The position numbers were made by a program, and so were the translations under genes. The notes under the pieces were generated by a model, which did not search any database, had not been told where the DNA came from, and saw only the letters and a program-made list of their open reading frames with translations. From Cyclobacteriaceae bacterium (GTDB lineage: Bacteria; Bacteroidota; Bacteroidia; Cytophagales; Cyclobacteriaceae), in contig CANGYY010000001.1 in assembly GCA_947458585.1 (NCBI GenBank), positions 1-64,000 on the forward strand: a DNA stretch of 64,000 nt. The letters run 5' to 3'. This document shows positions 33,222 through 41,647 of this stretch, piece by piece. The stretch's first letter is position 1. Every line of letters begins with the position of its first letter.

Positions 33222-33910
33222 TTTTTGAGAAACAATTGTTCTACTCCAGAAAGCAGGAGGTACGCAATAATGATCAAGGGAATACCCGCTAATTGTAACC
33301 AGGAGAAGAAAAAGGCACCTAAACAGAGCAAGGTGTAGCGGTAAGCATTGTCTGCAAAACTTGAGTTTTTGAACTTCAATGCAATCAGTGGAAGTTCTGA
33401 AACCAAAAGTATACTTGTTGCCCAAGCGATCACCACAAGGGCGATTGGGCTGGTTACCCAAGGCGTCAACTCGGGCCAGTGGGCCACCAGGTGCGGGAGC
33501 GTGGAGAGCAAAAGGGCATTAGCCGGGGTAGGTAGTCCAATGAATCGATCGCTTTGTCGGGTATCAAGATTAAACTTGGCCAGTCTGTAGGCTGAAAGCA
33601 TCGGGATGATCAGCGTCAAATAGGGGAGAACTTGGGAGTCGGTTTGTGTCTTGGTTAGCGAATACAAAAGAATTCCTGGCAATACGCCGAAGGATACCAC
33701 GTCTGCTAGGGAGTCCAACTCTTTTCCCATGTCGCTTTGAACCTTCAGCAGGCGGGCGGCAAAGCCATCCAGAAAATCAAAACCAGCAGAAAGGATTACA
33801 AAATAGGCTCCATAGAGCAACTGTCCCTCAAGCACCCAGAGGATACCCAACACTCCAGAAAGGAGATTCAACAGGGTAATGAAGTTGGGGAGTTGGGCTT
33901 TTAGGTTCAC
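33218..33910 (-). CDS. pssA: CDP-diacylglycerol--serine O-phosphatidyltransferase
   Basis: The 230-aa enzyme is an integral membrane protein with about six to seven helices. It carries the CDP-alcohol phosphotransferase motif FDFLDGFAARLLKVQSDMG followed by KELDSLADVVSFGV, which holds the DG-x2-AR-x8-G-x3-D-x3-D pattern. It makes phosphatidylserine, the precursor of phosphatidylethanolamine. It begins with GTG, which overlaps the stop of the upstream MBL gene (GTGA), and ends in an ATGA overlap with porU. The family call is strong; the operon with porU/porV is notable. Confidence 0.94.
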   Translation of the reverse strand: MNLKAQLPNFITLLNLLSGVLGILWVLEGQLLYGAYFVILSAGFDFLDGFAARLLKVQSDMGKELDSLADVVSFGVLPGILLYSLTKTQTDSQVLPYLTLIIPMLSAYRLAKFNLDTRQSDRFIGLPTPANALLLSTLPHLVAHWPELTPWVTSPIALVVIAWATSILLVSELPLIALKFKNSSFADNAYRYTLLCLGAFFFSWLQLAGIPLIIIAYLLLSGVEQLFLKK

Positions 33911-34560
33911 GAGTATGCTTTTAGACCCACAAATGGGTTATTCTTTTTTTCAAAGCCTATGCTGGTTTCGGGGCCATGACCTGGGTAAACCAAGGTCTCT
34001 TCCGGGAGAACAAAGAGTTGGGACTTGATTTTTTCAAGCAGCAGGGTATGATTTCCTCCAGGTAGGTCCGTACGTCCAATGCTTCCTCTGAATAGCGCAT
34101 CCCCTGCAATGCAGCGCTTACTTTCCTCATGGTAGAACACCAAGTGACCTGGCGCATGACCTGGAACGAAAATGCAGCGCAACTTTTCCTTACCTACGAA
34201 AATATCCTGGCCTTCCACCAGAAAGGAACTGGCTTCAGAAGGAACATAGTCCCGAAAGCCATAGTTGGGTGCATACACTTCCACAGATTTCAAGACGGGA
34301 ACTTCTAGAACGTGGATTTGAAGGGAAATTTGAAATCGCTCCATTGCCCAAGCATTTCCGAGTACGTGGTCGATGTGGCAATGGGTATTAAGCAATTGGG
34401 TGACTTTTAGGTTCTGATCTTCCACAAATGCCTCCAGCTCCCTTTTTTCTTCAGGAGTATAGCATCCCGGATCAATGAGTGTGGACGTTCCCTCATCGTC
34501 GTACAGGAGGTAACTGTTCTCTTGAAATGGGTTGAAGGTGAAGCACTTGATGTGGAGCAT
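33907..34560 (-). CDS. MBL-fold hydrolase, glyoxalase-II-like
   Basis: The 217-aa protein has the canonical metal motif LLNTHCHIDHVLGNAWA (HxHxDH) plus FVPGHAPGHLVFYH, CIAGDALFRGSIGRTDLPGG and the late LVYPGHGPETSIGFEK. These are the hallmarks of the glyoxalase-II-like branch of MBL hydrolases, which cleave thioesters such as hydroxyacylglutathione analogues. It is cytosolic. The ATG at 34560 (MLHIKCFTFNPFQENSYLL) is preferred to the TTG at 34575. It is the first gene of the chain that continues with pssA, porU, porV and the M16-like gene, and is divergent from an FAD oxidoreductase gene. Confidence 0.92.
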   Translation of the reverse strand: MLHIKCFTFNPFQENSYLLYDDEGTSTLIDPGCYTPEEKRELEAFVEDQNLKVTQLLNTHCHIDHVLGNAWAMERFQISLQIHVLEVPVLKSVEVYAPNYGFRDYVPSEASSFLVEGQDIFVGKEKLRCIFVPGHAPGHLVFYHEESKRCIAGDALFRGSIGRTDLPGGNHTLLLEKIKSQLFVLPEETLVYPGHGPETSIGFEKKNNPFVGLKAYS

Positions 34561-34615
34561 GCGAAAAGTCAACAAGATTAAAGCAAAGTAAAGAATTATG
34601 GGCTTAATTTAGGAC

Positions 34616-35662
34616 ATGGAAATTGATTTTTTAATCATTGGACAAGGTTTGGCCGGCTCGGCCTTGGGCTACCGCTTGATTCATGAAGGAAGAAAAGTAA
34701 TCCTGATTGATCAGCCTGAGGAGAATAAAAGTAGCCGTGTTGCTGCAGGCTTATTCAACCCGGTTACGGGAAGGAAAATGGTAAAGACCTGGAAAGGGGA
34801 ACTCTTGTTTCCCGAAATCATTCCATTTTATCAGGAATTGGAGCAGGCGACTGGGAAAAAGTTTCTCACCCTCCAGCATATTTACCGTCCATTTCTTTCC
34901 ATTGAAGAGCAAAATGAATGGATGGGACATTCGAGTGATCCGGAAATCCAGCCTTTTCTGAATAAAATTGAGGTAGAAAACCAGCATGCAAGTCTCAAGG
35001 ATTCTTTTGGAGGAGTTCTCCTTCAGAATTCAGGCTGGCTAGACATTCCAACTTTGTTGGATGGAATGGTGACTTTTTTTGGGGATCGTTTAGTTCAGGA
35101 AGAATTCCAGGAGGAAGAATTGGTGCAGGAAGGGGAGGCTTGGCAGTACAAGCAGTGGAGAGCGAAAGCCTTGATTTATTGCAATGGATTAGGAGCCATG
35201 CGTTCCCGCTTTTTTTCATTCTTGCCTTTTGCTCCGGTCAAGGGTGAAATTTTGGAACTGAAACAAGATTTTAACCCTCCTTTTATCGTGAATCGTGGGG
35301 TGTTTCGGGTGCCCTTACCCAATGGAAATTTCCGTGTGGGCTCTACCTATACCTGGCATGACTTGGAAGAAGGCCCCACGGCAACGGCCCAAAAAGAGTT
35401 GTTGGATAAGTTGACCGAGGTGGTGCGTGTGCCTGTGGAGGAAGTGGTTGCGCACCGAGTTGGGATTCGTCCAGCAACAAAGGATAGAAAACCATTTTTA
35501 GGAAAACATCCTGAGGCTCCGCACGTTTATGTCTTCAATGGATTTGGAGCGAAGGGAGTTTCACTAGTTCCTTACTTTAGTGCGCAAATGCGGGATTTTC
35601 TTCTTGAAAATAAGCCTTTAGCAGCCGAAGTATCGATCTCTCGGTATTTTAACTATATTTAA
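34616..35662 (+). CDS. FAD-dependent oxidoreductase, glycine-oxidase-like
   Basis: The 348-aa flavoprotein has an N-terminal IDFLIIGQGLAGSALGYRLI, then VILIDQPEENKSSRVAAGLFNPVTGRKMVKTW. A central substrate domain follows, then PVKGEILELKQ, and a C-terminal RVGIRPATKDRKPFLGKHP and VFNGFGAKGVSLVPYFSAQM. It belongs to the DAO superfamily (glycine/amino-acid oxidases, ThiO and MnmC-like). Which substrate it oxidises is not clear; it is distinct from the DAO protein at 24.3 kb. The 1101-aa envelope protein follows after about 20 bases and yicC after that, so the three probably form one transcript. Confidence 0.86.
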   Translation: MEIDFLIIGQGLAGSALGYRLIHEGRKVILIDQPEENKSSRVAAGLFNPVTGRKMVKTWKGELLFPEIIPFYQELEQATGKKFLTLQHIYRPFLSIEEQNEWMGHSSDPEIQPFLNKIEVENQHASLKDSFGGVLLQNSGWLDIPTLLDGMVTFFGDRLVQEEFQEEELVQEGEAWQYKQWRAKALIYCNGLGAMRSRFFSFLPFAPVKGEILELKQDFNPPFIVNRGVFRVPLPNGNFRVGSTYTWHDLEEGPTATAQKELLDKLTEVVRVPVEEVVAHRVGIRPATKDRKPFLGKHPEAPHVYVFNGFGAKGVSLVPYFSAQMRDFLLENKPLAAEVSISRYFNYI

Positions 35663-35683
35663 AACCTAACTCAATCGTTGGAA

Positions 35684-38600
35684 ATGCGAATGCGTGTATT
35701 TCGATACCTTTTTTTAATTATTCTACTTGGCTGCGGGACAGAAGCCTGGGCTCAATTTGACCAGGAGCGATTTGGTAAAAACCGGGTGCAGCACAAGGAG
35801 TTTAATTGGTACGTCTATACCTCAGCCAATTTTGAAGTATACTACTACGATAAGGGTGGGGTAAATGCCAAGATGGCCATTGAATTTTTGGAGTCTGAAT
35901 TCAATAAGTTGACTCAAAACATTGGCTATGTAGCCTACACCAAGCCAAGAATTTACATTTACAATTCTCCAGAAGAGCGCTTGCAAAGCAATTTGGACCT
36001 CAATGCGCAGCAGTATACAGAAGAGGGGCAGACTAAATTTACCCGACTGGTGGCAGAAGTAGCCTACAAGGGTCGAATGGACCAATTTAAAGAAGATTTG
36101 CTATTTGCTACCTCCAAGGTCATTGTTAAAGAAATGCTTTATGGTGCTTCCGTAGCAGATGCCTTTCAAGCAAATTTGGTCAGTAATTTCCCTGATTGGT
36201 ACGTGGATGGCATTGCGCTTTATTTGGCCAAAGGCTGGAGCAGAGAGATGGATGATTACATCCGCCGCTACCTAAAAAATACCCCCAATCCTAAACTTCA
36301 CACGCTGACTGATCTTGAAGCAGGACTAGTGGGGCAGTCGATTTGGAATTACATTTCCGAAAAGTATGGCAGAAGGTATGTCTCTAGTATTCTGAACCTT
36401 TCTCGAATCAATCGCAATGAGGAAAATAGCATTGCGAATACCATAGGAATAAATATCAAGTCATTTATTTCCGATTGGCAGCAGTTCTACCTCAAGGTCA
36501 ATGAGCCTGTTTACAGTAATTTTAAAACCCTAGATTCGAAAAAAGCGATTGCCACTACCTCTTCTCGAGTAGATGGAGCGATTACAGATGTGAAATTTAG
36601 TCCGGATGGGCTTCACCTAGCCTACGTTCTCAACAATGCAGGGAAGGCCACTGTGTGGGCACGCGATTTGTCTACTGGCATGGAGCAGCGAATCTATCAG
36701 GTAGGTTCCAAGCACGAAGAACTTCCACCCAATTTGAATTCGCCGGTGATTGCTTGGAGGGATTCAGCAACGCTAGCGATAGCAACCTTCAAACGAGGAC
36801 TTACTACCTTAAGACAACGTTCCTTAGATGGATCCGCTCGGGACAAGGTTTTCCTTCGAAATATCACCCAGATTTTGAGTTTTGATTTCAATGAATCGGG
36901 AAGAAACATGGTCCTATCTGCCATTTCCAATGGAAAGACAGACCTGTATACGCTGAATTTAAGAGGGCAGGGGAAGCGCTTGACTGACGATGCCTTTGAT
37001 GAACTTAGTCCTGCGTTTTTGAATGATTCGACGATTGTCTATTCAAGTAATTTCACACAACTTCCAGATTCAGTTATCCAGAAAGGGCTTGCTTTGAGCA
37101 ATTTTCCTGAGCAGTACAATTTGTTTCGAGTGGAAGTACTGAAGGACACCACTATTTATACCAAGCTTACCAATGCCAATAGTAAAAGCACCTTCCCGAG
37201 AAAATTAAATTCCAACAATCTTGTGTTTTTGAGTGATTTGAGTGGGATTTCCAACCTCATGAAGCTTAGCATTGGAAACCAGGTCTCTACCCAGATTTCT
37301 TCATTTGATACCAGCATCGAAATGTTTGACGTGAATTCTCGAATGAATAAGATGGCCTATGCGGTTCGAAATGGTAAGGAGTCTCAACTTTTTGTGGATT
37401 CGTATACTGGAGCAGATCAATTTACTCCAAGTACCCCTCGACTTCAATTGGCGCAGGTCAAAGAATTGAATGAGCGCCTTGCCGCGCGAAGAATACTGGA
37501 GGCCAAAACCCAGCAAGCTACTCGAATAAAACAGGAGCAGCAGGCAGGACCTGAGTTGGTAGCGCCAATCACTCCGCTAGACACCCTTTCTCAAAAAACT
37601 TCTTCTCTCACAACCGATCGCTTGCGATTTGAGTCGAGAAGGGGAGTCAACACACAAAACTATACCTTCGACTCGATTCCTGCCCAAGCTACTACAAGTA
37701 ATACAGCAGTAGCGGCCAAGCCAGAAACTGCTAAAAATAGTATTTTGGACACCTTCCGAAAGCAAAATTTACAAAAGCTGATTTCAGGGCCCCGCCCAAT
37801 GGAGGCTCAATTTTTCACCAACCACATCAATTCCCGTTTTGTAGTAGATCCTTTGCGTGGATTTGGAATTAACCTTCAAGGAAAGATGACCGATGTGTTG
37901 GACAACCACCAATTCATGGGAGGCATCATGTATTCCTTGGATTTTGATTCCGGAGGAGATATCTGGTTTGAGTACGAATACCTCAAATCAAGACTTGATT
38001 TCAGAGGTCGTTACGATCGAAAAACACTGACAGTCACGGAGGGGGATGTGAGTTTTCAAAAATACACCCTAACCAAAGTGGAGACGGGTGTGGCCTATCC
38101 GCTATCCATCCATTCTCGCCTGTATGCCGCTCCTTTTGTGGCCAAGACGCAGTACTTCAACTTGAATGAGGACTCCTTAATCTATAGCAAGATTCCTGAG
38201 CTCAATCAATTGCAAGTTTCGTATGCTGGGGGAAAGGTAGAATATGTTTACGACCGTACCGAGCCCATGGGATTGTATGCATTCACAGGAACTAAAGGAA
38301 AGGTGGGTTTTCAGCACTACCAAGGACTAAACTTAGGGAATCGTTCGTTTAGTAATTTCTATGTGGACCTTCGCAATTACCAGAAGATACACAAGAATAT
38401 TGTCCTCGCTTCCAAATTGTATTTTGGATCCTTTATGGGAGCTAATCCTCAGAGCTACTTAGTTGGGGGAATGGACAACTGGCTTTTCAACAGTTTTTAC
38501 AACCCGCCAGCCAATCGTCCTGAGCCATCGCCTGTGCGCAACCCGAATGGGCTAGAGAATTCCAATTTGCTATTTGCAGATTTTGTAGATCTCCGAGGAT

Positions 38601-38989
38601 ACGATTACGATGAGATCCGAGGGCGAAATGCGTTGACTTTCTCTACGGAATTGAGATTGCCCTTGTTTTCGTATTTAACTCGAGGAAACATTACTTCCAA
38701 TTTTTTCAAAAACTTCCAGTTAGTAGGTTTCTATGACGTGGGCTCTGCTTGGAATGAGGCGGCTCCTTGGGAAAAAGTCAATGATCAGAATACAGAAGTG
38801 ATCAATACCTCTGGTTCACCTTTTGTGATTGTACTGAATAATTTCAACAATCCTTGGCTCCAAAGTTATGGTGCAGGACTTCGTACGGTGTTGATGAATT
38901 ACTACATCAAATTCGATGCAGCTCGACCTGTACGGAATTATAAAAATGAAGATTTGAAATTTTACTTTACTTTGGGGTATAATTTCTAA
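35684..38989 (+). CDS. Envelope protein: degenerate peptidase-like, beta-propeller and surface-antigen barrel
   Basis: The 1101-aa protein begins MRMRVFRYLFLIILLGCGTEAWAQ, a signal peptide (the ATG at 35684; the start at 35678 is TTG). Residues about 25-280 resemble the peptidase MA / gluzincin fold, with FNWYVYTSANFEVYYYD and FPDWYVDGIALYLAKGW, but the HExxH site is missing (VIVKEMLYGASV). A TolB/WD40-like propeller follows, with blades such as ITDVKFSPDGLHLAYVL, to about 600. A Gln/Ala-rich linker leads to a C-terminal barrel with FSTELRLPLFSYLTRGN and VGFYDVGSAWN, like the Omp85/bacterial surface antigen end. It is therefore anchored in the outer membrane. The function is unknown. Confidence 0.8.
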   Translation: MRMRVFRYLFLIILLGCGTEAWAQFDQERFGKNRVQHKEFNWYVYTSANFEVYYYDKGGVNAKMAIEFLESEFNKLTQNIGYVAYTKPRIYIYNSPEERLQSNLDLNAQQYTEEGQTKFTRLVAEVAYKGRMDQFKEDLLFATSKVIVKEMLYGASVADAFQANLVSNFPDWYVDGIALYLAKGWSREMDDYIRRYLKNTPNPKLHTLTDLEAGLVGQSIWNYISEKYGRRYVSSILNLSRINRNEENSIANTIGINIKSFISDWQQFYLKVNEPVYSNFKTLDSKKAIATTSSRVDGAITDVKFSPDGLHLAYVLNNAGKATVWARDLSTGMEQRIYQVGSKHEELPPNLNSPVIAWRDSATLAIATFKRGLTTLRQRSLDGSARDKVFLRNITQILSFDFNESGRNMVLSAISNGKTDLYTLNLRGQGKRLTDDAFDELSPAFLNDSTIVYSSNFTQLPDSVIQKGLALSNFPEQYNLFRVEVLKDTTIYTKLTNANSKSTFPRKLNSNNLVFLSDLSGISNLMKLSIGNQVSTQISSFDTSIEMFDVNSRMNKMAYAVRNGKESQLFVDSYTGADQFTPSTPRLQLAQVKELNERLAARRILEAKTQQATRIKQEQQAGPELVAPITPLDTLSQKTSSLTTDRLRFESRRGVNTQNYTFDSIPAQATTSNTAVAAKPETAKNSILDTFRKQNLQKLISGPRPMEAQFFTNHINSRFVVDPLRGFGINLQGKMTDVLDNHQFMGGIMYSLDFDSGGDIWFEYEYLKSRLDFRGRYDRKTLTVTEGDVSFQKYTLTKVETGVAYPLSIHSRLYAAPFVAKTQYFNLNEDSLIYSKIPELNQLQVSYAGGKVEYVYDRTEPMGLYAFTGTKGKVGFQHYQGLNLGNRSFSNFYVDLRNYQKIHKNIVLASKLYFGSFMGANPQSYLVGGMDNWLFNSFYNPPANRPEPSPVRNPNGLENSNLLFADFVDLRGYDYDEIRGRNALTFSTELRLPLFSYLTRGNITSNFFKNFQLVGFYDVGSAWNEAAPWEKVNDQNTEVINTSGSPFVIVLNNFNNPWLQSYGAGLRTVLMNYYIKFDAARPVRNYKNEDLKFYFTLGYNF

Positions 38990-38999
38990 AGTATACCGT

Positions 39000-39878
39000 A
39001 TGATCAAATCCATGACTGGCTATGGTGTAGCCGGATTTGAGAATGAGCAACTCGTCATTCAAGTGGAAGTGCGCACGCTCAACTCAAAGATGTTAGACCT
39101 GTCTATCCGAAGTCCCAGACAATTTGCTGATAAGGAGGCTGAAATTCGAAATCGAGTACAAGCGATTTTGGACCGTGGAAAAGTTAGTATTTCCATCGAT
39201 TTTTTAGCGAAAGGGAATCAGAACCTCCCCATTCAATTGAATGAGGATTTATTCAAGACCTACTATAGTACCTTTGAGCGCTTAGCCGCTTCCGTAGGAG
39301 AGACCTCTACCGACTTATTTAAATTAGCGCTACAAGCCCCACAGGTCATGATTACCTCGACTATGGATCGAGAGGACACCGAAGATTGGTCTCAAGTAAG
39401 ATCGGTCTTGGAAGAAGCTTTGGATCGTTGTGAGGTCTTTCGTGTGGACGAGGGAGCTTCACTTTTTGTCAAGTTAAAGGAAAATATCGACCTGATTCGA
39501 CAAGGCTGGACGGCCATTAAAGGGGAGGAGCCCAATCGCAAGGAGAAAATCCAATCGCGGATTCGAGGGCATTTCGCTCAGTGGATGGATGAACACTCCT
39601 TTGATGCGAATCGATTTGAGCAGGAACTGATTTACTACTTTGAAAAAATAGACATCAACGAAGAATTGGTACGATTGGAAACGCATCTAGATTACTTCAT
39701 GAAGTGTATGGAGACAGAAGTGAACCAAGGGAAAAAATTAGGTTTTATCAGCCAGGAGATTGGTCGAGAGATCAATACTATCGGCTCAAAGGCCAACGAT
39801 GCAGGTATTCAAAAGATAGTCATCCAAATGAAGGATGAGCTAGAAAAAATCAAAGAGCAATCCTTAAACGTGTTGTAG
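39000..39878 (+). CDS. YicC/YloC-family endoribonuclease
   Basis: The 292-aa protein shows the N-terminal MIKSMTGYGVAGFENEQLVIQVEVRTLNSKMLDLSIRSP and RGKVSISIDF, and the C-terminal HLDYFMKCMETEVNQGKKLGFISQEIGREINTIGSKAND, which are the two YicC domain hallmarks. YicC proteins are hexameric endoribonucleases linked to small-RNA turnover in E. coli. It begins 10 bases after the upstream gene and is followed by the heptamer repeat and a strong terminator. Confidence 0.95.
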   Translation: MIKSMTGYGVAGFENEQLVIQVEVRTLNSKMLDLSIRSPRQFADKEAEIRNRVQAILDRGKVSISIDFLAKGNQNLPIQLNEDLFKTYYSTFERLAASVGETSTDLFKLALQAPQVMITSTMDREDTEDWSQVRSVLEEALDRCEVFRVDEGASLFVKLKENIDLIRQGWTAIKGEEPNRKEKIQSRIRGHFAQWMDEHSFDANRFEQELIYYFEKIDINEELVRLETHLDYFMKCMETEVNQGKKLGFISQEIGREINTIGSKANDAGIQKIVIQMKDELEKIKEQSLNVL

Positions 39879-39884
39879 TTAATC

Positions 39885-39919
39885 GTCCACAGACAACTGT
39901 CCACCGTTCACAGCCCACT
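39885..39919. repeat. Degenerate heptamer tandem repeat, five units
   Basis: Five consecutive 7-base units with the form G-N-C-N-A-C-N can be read without gaps: GTCCACA, GACAACT, GTCCACC, GTTCACA, GCCCACT. It starts six bases after the yicC stop and lies before the terminator. I recall GTCCAC-like intergenic strings in other Bacteroidota genomes but cannot verify it here. Confidence 0.7.
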
Positions 39920-39970
39920 TACTTGAACGGCAAAATTTCACTAAGGATAAGCCAATCTCTTGTTTACAAA

Positions 39971-40003
39971 AAAAAGGCCCCGCAAATGTGCGGGGCCTTT
40001 TTT
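39971..40003 (+). terminator. Terminator of the yicC transcript
   Basis: AAAAAGGCCCCGCA-aatg-TGCGGGGCCTTTTTT is a perfect GC-rich stem with A and T tracts on either side, about 90 bases after yicC. Confidence 0.92.
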
Positions 40004-40050
40004 GATTCTCATTTTAGTGAATTTTTGCTAACGCGTTTGGCAAATTGAGC

Positions 40051-40084
40051 AAAAAAAAAGACCCGAGATGCTCGGGTCTTTTCT
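40051..40084 (-). terminator. Terminator of tonB
   Basis: The stem AAGACCCGAG / CTCGGGTCTT with a short loop has a long A-tract on the left, giving a T-tract on the minus strand just after the tonB stop. It can also act on plus-strand readthrough. Confidence 0.88.
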
Positions 40085-40085
40085 A

Positions 40086-40769
40086 TTATCCAAGTTTGAA
40101 TCGGATAGGTAATCTCATTCGCGTACGAACTGGCTTACCTCTTTGCTTACCCGGCTCCCACTTAGGTGCATTTTTTACAATTTTAACGGCTTCTTCGTCG
40201 CAACCTCCACCAATACCTCTCAATACTTCTACGTCTTGAATGGTACCATCAGTGTTGATAACGAATACAACGATTACCGTACCTTCAACACCCATTCTTC
40301 GTGCTTGAGTTGGGTACTTTAGGTTGTCGGAAAGGTATTTATTCCAGCCAGACATTCCTCCAGGAGGGTTAGGCTGAGTTTCTACGACGTCAAAGATGAC
40401 ATCGGCTTTCTCTTCTTCAATCACCACTTCTTTGATGGCAACTTCTTTTACTACCGTAGCCTCTTTAACGTCAACGTCAAAGTTTACGTCGATTTTCTCC
40501 TCGATTTTCACCTCATCCGGAATTTCTTGGATCACTGGCTGCTCCATCGGTGGAGGTGGCGGTGGTGGCGGTGGCTGCTGGGTGATGGGCACATCTATTA
40601 GCTCATCGAAACTGTCTGAAACGTCACCTAGGTCCTTAAGAGCGGCGTCGTCATAAGACTTGTATTCGAAGGCAGCAAGAGTGAGACCAACGGCTATTGC
40701 AAGACCTAGATTGGTAAACATACCTACCCTTTTGGTCAAGTCAGCACTAGGAGTCTTTTTTGCTTCCAT
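40086..40769 (-). CDS. tonB: Energy transducer TonB
   Basis: The 227-aa protein has a short cytosolic N-terminus, one membrane anchor (about 18-34, GLAIAVGLTLAAFEY), a proline run (TQQPPPPPPPPPMEQP), a long acidic/Val-rich spacer, and the TonB C-terminal domain (YPTQARRMGVEGTVIVVFVINTDGTIQDVEVL to KPVRTRMRLPIRFKL). It transmits proton-motive-force energy from ExbB/ExbD to outer-membrane receptors. The exb genes are not in the window. Bacteroidota often have many TonB paralogues, so its specific receptor is not known. It stands alone with its own terminator. Confidence 0.94.
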   Translation of the reverse strand: MEAKKTPSADLTKRVGMFTNLGLAIAVGLTLAAFEYKSYDDAALKDLGDVSDSFDELIDVPITQQPPPPPPPPPMEQPVIQEIPDEVKIEEKIDVNFDVDVKEATVVKEVAIKEVVIEEEKADVIFDVVETQPNPPGGMSGWNKYLSDNLKYPTQARRMGVEGTVIVVFVINTDGTIQDVEVLRGIGGGCDEEAVKIVKNAPKWEPGKQRGKPVRTRMRLPIRFKLG

Positions 40770-40835
40770 GGTGAATTTTGGTTATACAGGTTAATCGGTT
40801 CTATTTTGAATAACAAGTGTAAGAATTATCGGAGA

Positions 40836-41210
40836 TTAATCCAAAATGAATTTGCAAGTTGGACGATATAAATATCCAAATAATCCTGATAATATACCTA
40901 ACACATTGACAATGAGGTCATTTAAATCAAGGCTTCGGTAAGGAATTAGGTGTTGAGCGGTTTCTAATCCAATGCTTGGTAGAACCGAAAGTACTAAGAA
41001 ATTCATCCACAGGCGCTTAGAACGCCAAACTTCCTTTTTTTCTCGAATTCCCAATCCGATGGAAAGGTAGGAAAGGACAAAGAAAAGGATGAAATGAATG
41101 AATTTATCTTGGAAACTGAATACCGATACCTCGGGTAGGGCACTTCCAGGCGTGAGCATGGCAACTGAGCATGCTGCAAGCCACAAGAAAGTCCATACTT
41201 CCCGACGCAT
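40836..41210 (-). CDS. VanZ-family membrane protein
   Basis: The 124-aa protein has four membrane segments and the VanZ pattern: LPEVSVFSFQDKFIHFILFFVLSYL with the conserved D-K-x2-H, then GLETAQHLIPYRSLDLNDLIVNVLGILSGL. VanZ is named for a teicoplanin-resistance accessory protein, but chromosomal members in Bacteroidota are general membrane proteins of unknown role. It begins seven bases after gcvH, so it is co-transcribed with it; this gcvH-vanZ pairing is one I recall from related genomes. Confidence 0.88.
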   Translation of the reverse strand: MRREVWTFLWLAACSVAMLTPGSALPEVSVFSFQDKFIHFILFFVLSYLSIGLGIREKKEVWRSKRLWMNFLVLSVLPSIGLETAQHLIPYRSLDLNDLIVNVLGILSGLFGYLYRPTCKFILD

Positions 41211-41217
41211 GTGTAGC

Positions 41218-41595
41218 TTATTCCCCGATCAAATTTTTGTAGGAAGCTGCATCCAAAAGATCAGCAGGAACTCCTTCAGTAAGTTTTACCTTGACCATCC
41301 ATCCTTCGGTGTATGGTGCATCATTCACCAGCTCAGGCGAAGATTCCAATTCTCCATTGAATTCAAGGATTTCTCCGGTAACTGGCATAAAAAGGTCAGA
41401 AACCGTCTTTACGGCTTCCACAGTTCCAAAAACCTCACCAGCTTCCAAGGTTTCTCCTAGGGTTTCTACTTCTACATAAACAATATCGCCCAACTCTTTC
41501 TGAGCAAAGACGGTCACGCCAATTGTGGCAATATCACCGTCAATTTTGACCCACTCGTGGTCTTTGGTGTACATTAATTCGTCTGGAAAATTCAT
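41218..41595 (-). CDS. gcvH: Glycine cleavage system H protein
   Basis: The 125-aa carrier has its lipoylation Lys near 63 in [13 protein letters not shown], the N-terminal [34 protein letters not shown], and the C-terminal [14 protein letters not shown] protein shuttles the aminomethyl group between the P, T and L proteins of glycine cleavage in the cytosol. The other gcv genes are not in the window. It has its own -7 box just upstream and is followed by the vanZ-like gene. Confidence 0.97.
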   Translation of the reverse strand: MNFPDELMYTKDHEWVKIDGDIATIGVTVFAQKELGDIVYVEVETLGETLEAGEVFGTVEAVKTVSDLFMPVTGEILEFNGELESSPELVNDAPYTEGWMVKVKLTEGVPADLLDAASYKNLIGE

Positions 41596-41616
41596 GATGG
41601 TTTTTTTAATTCACCC

Positions 41617-41624
41617 AAAATTAA
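41617..41624 (-). promoter_or_regulatory. -7 box of the gcvH promoter
   Basis: CAAAATTA on the plus strand reads TAATTTTG on the minus strand, fitting TAnnTTTG. The gcvH ATG lies 21 bases further downstream. No convincing -33 TTTG was found at the usual distance. Confidence 0.5.
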
Positions 41625-41647
41625 AAGTATTCGGGAGAGATTGAAAT

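Noticed and set aside
33222-33461. N-terminal 80 residues of the track's porU ORF
   Set aside because: They overlap pssA, whose motifs are clear. The ATG at 33221 is followed directly by a signal peptide.
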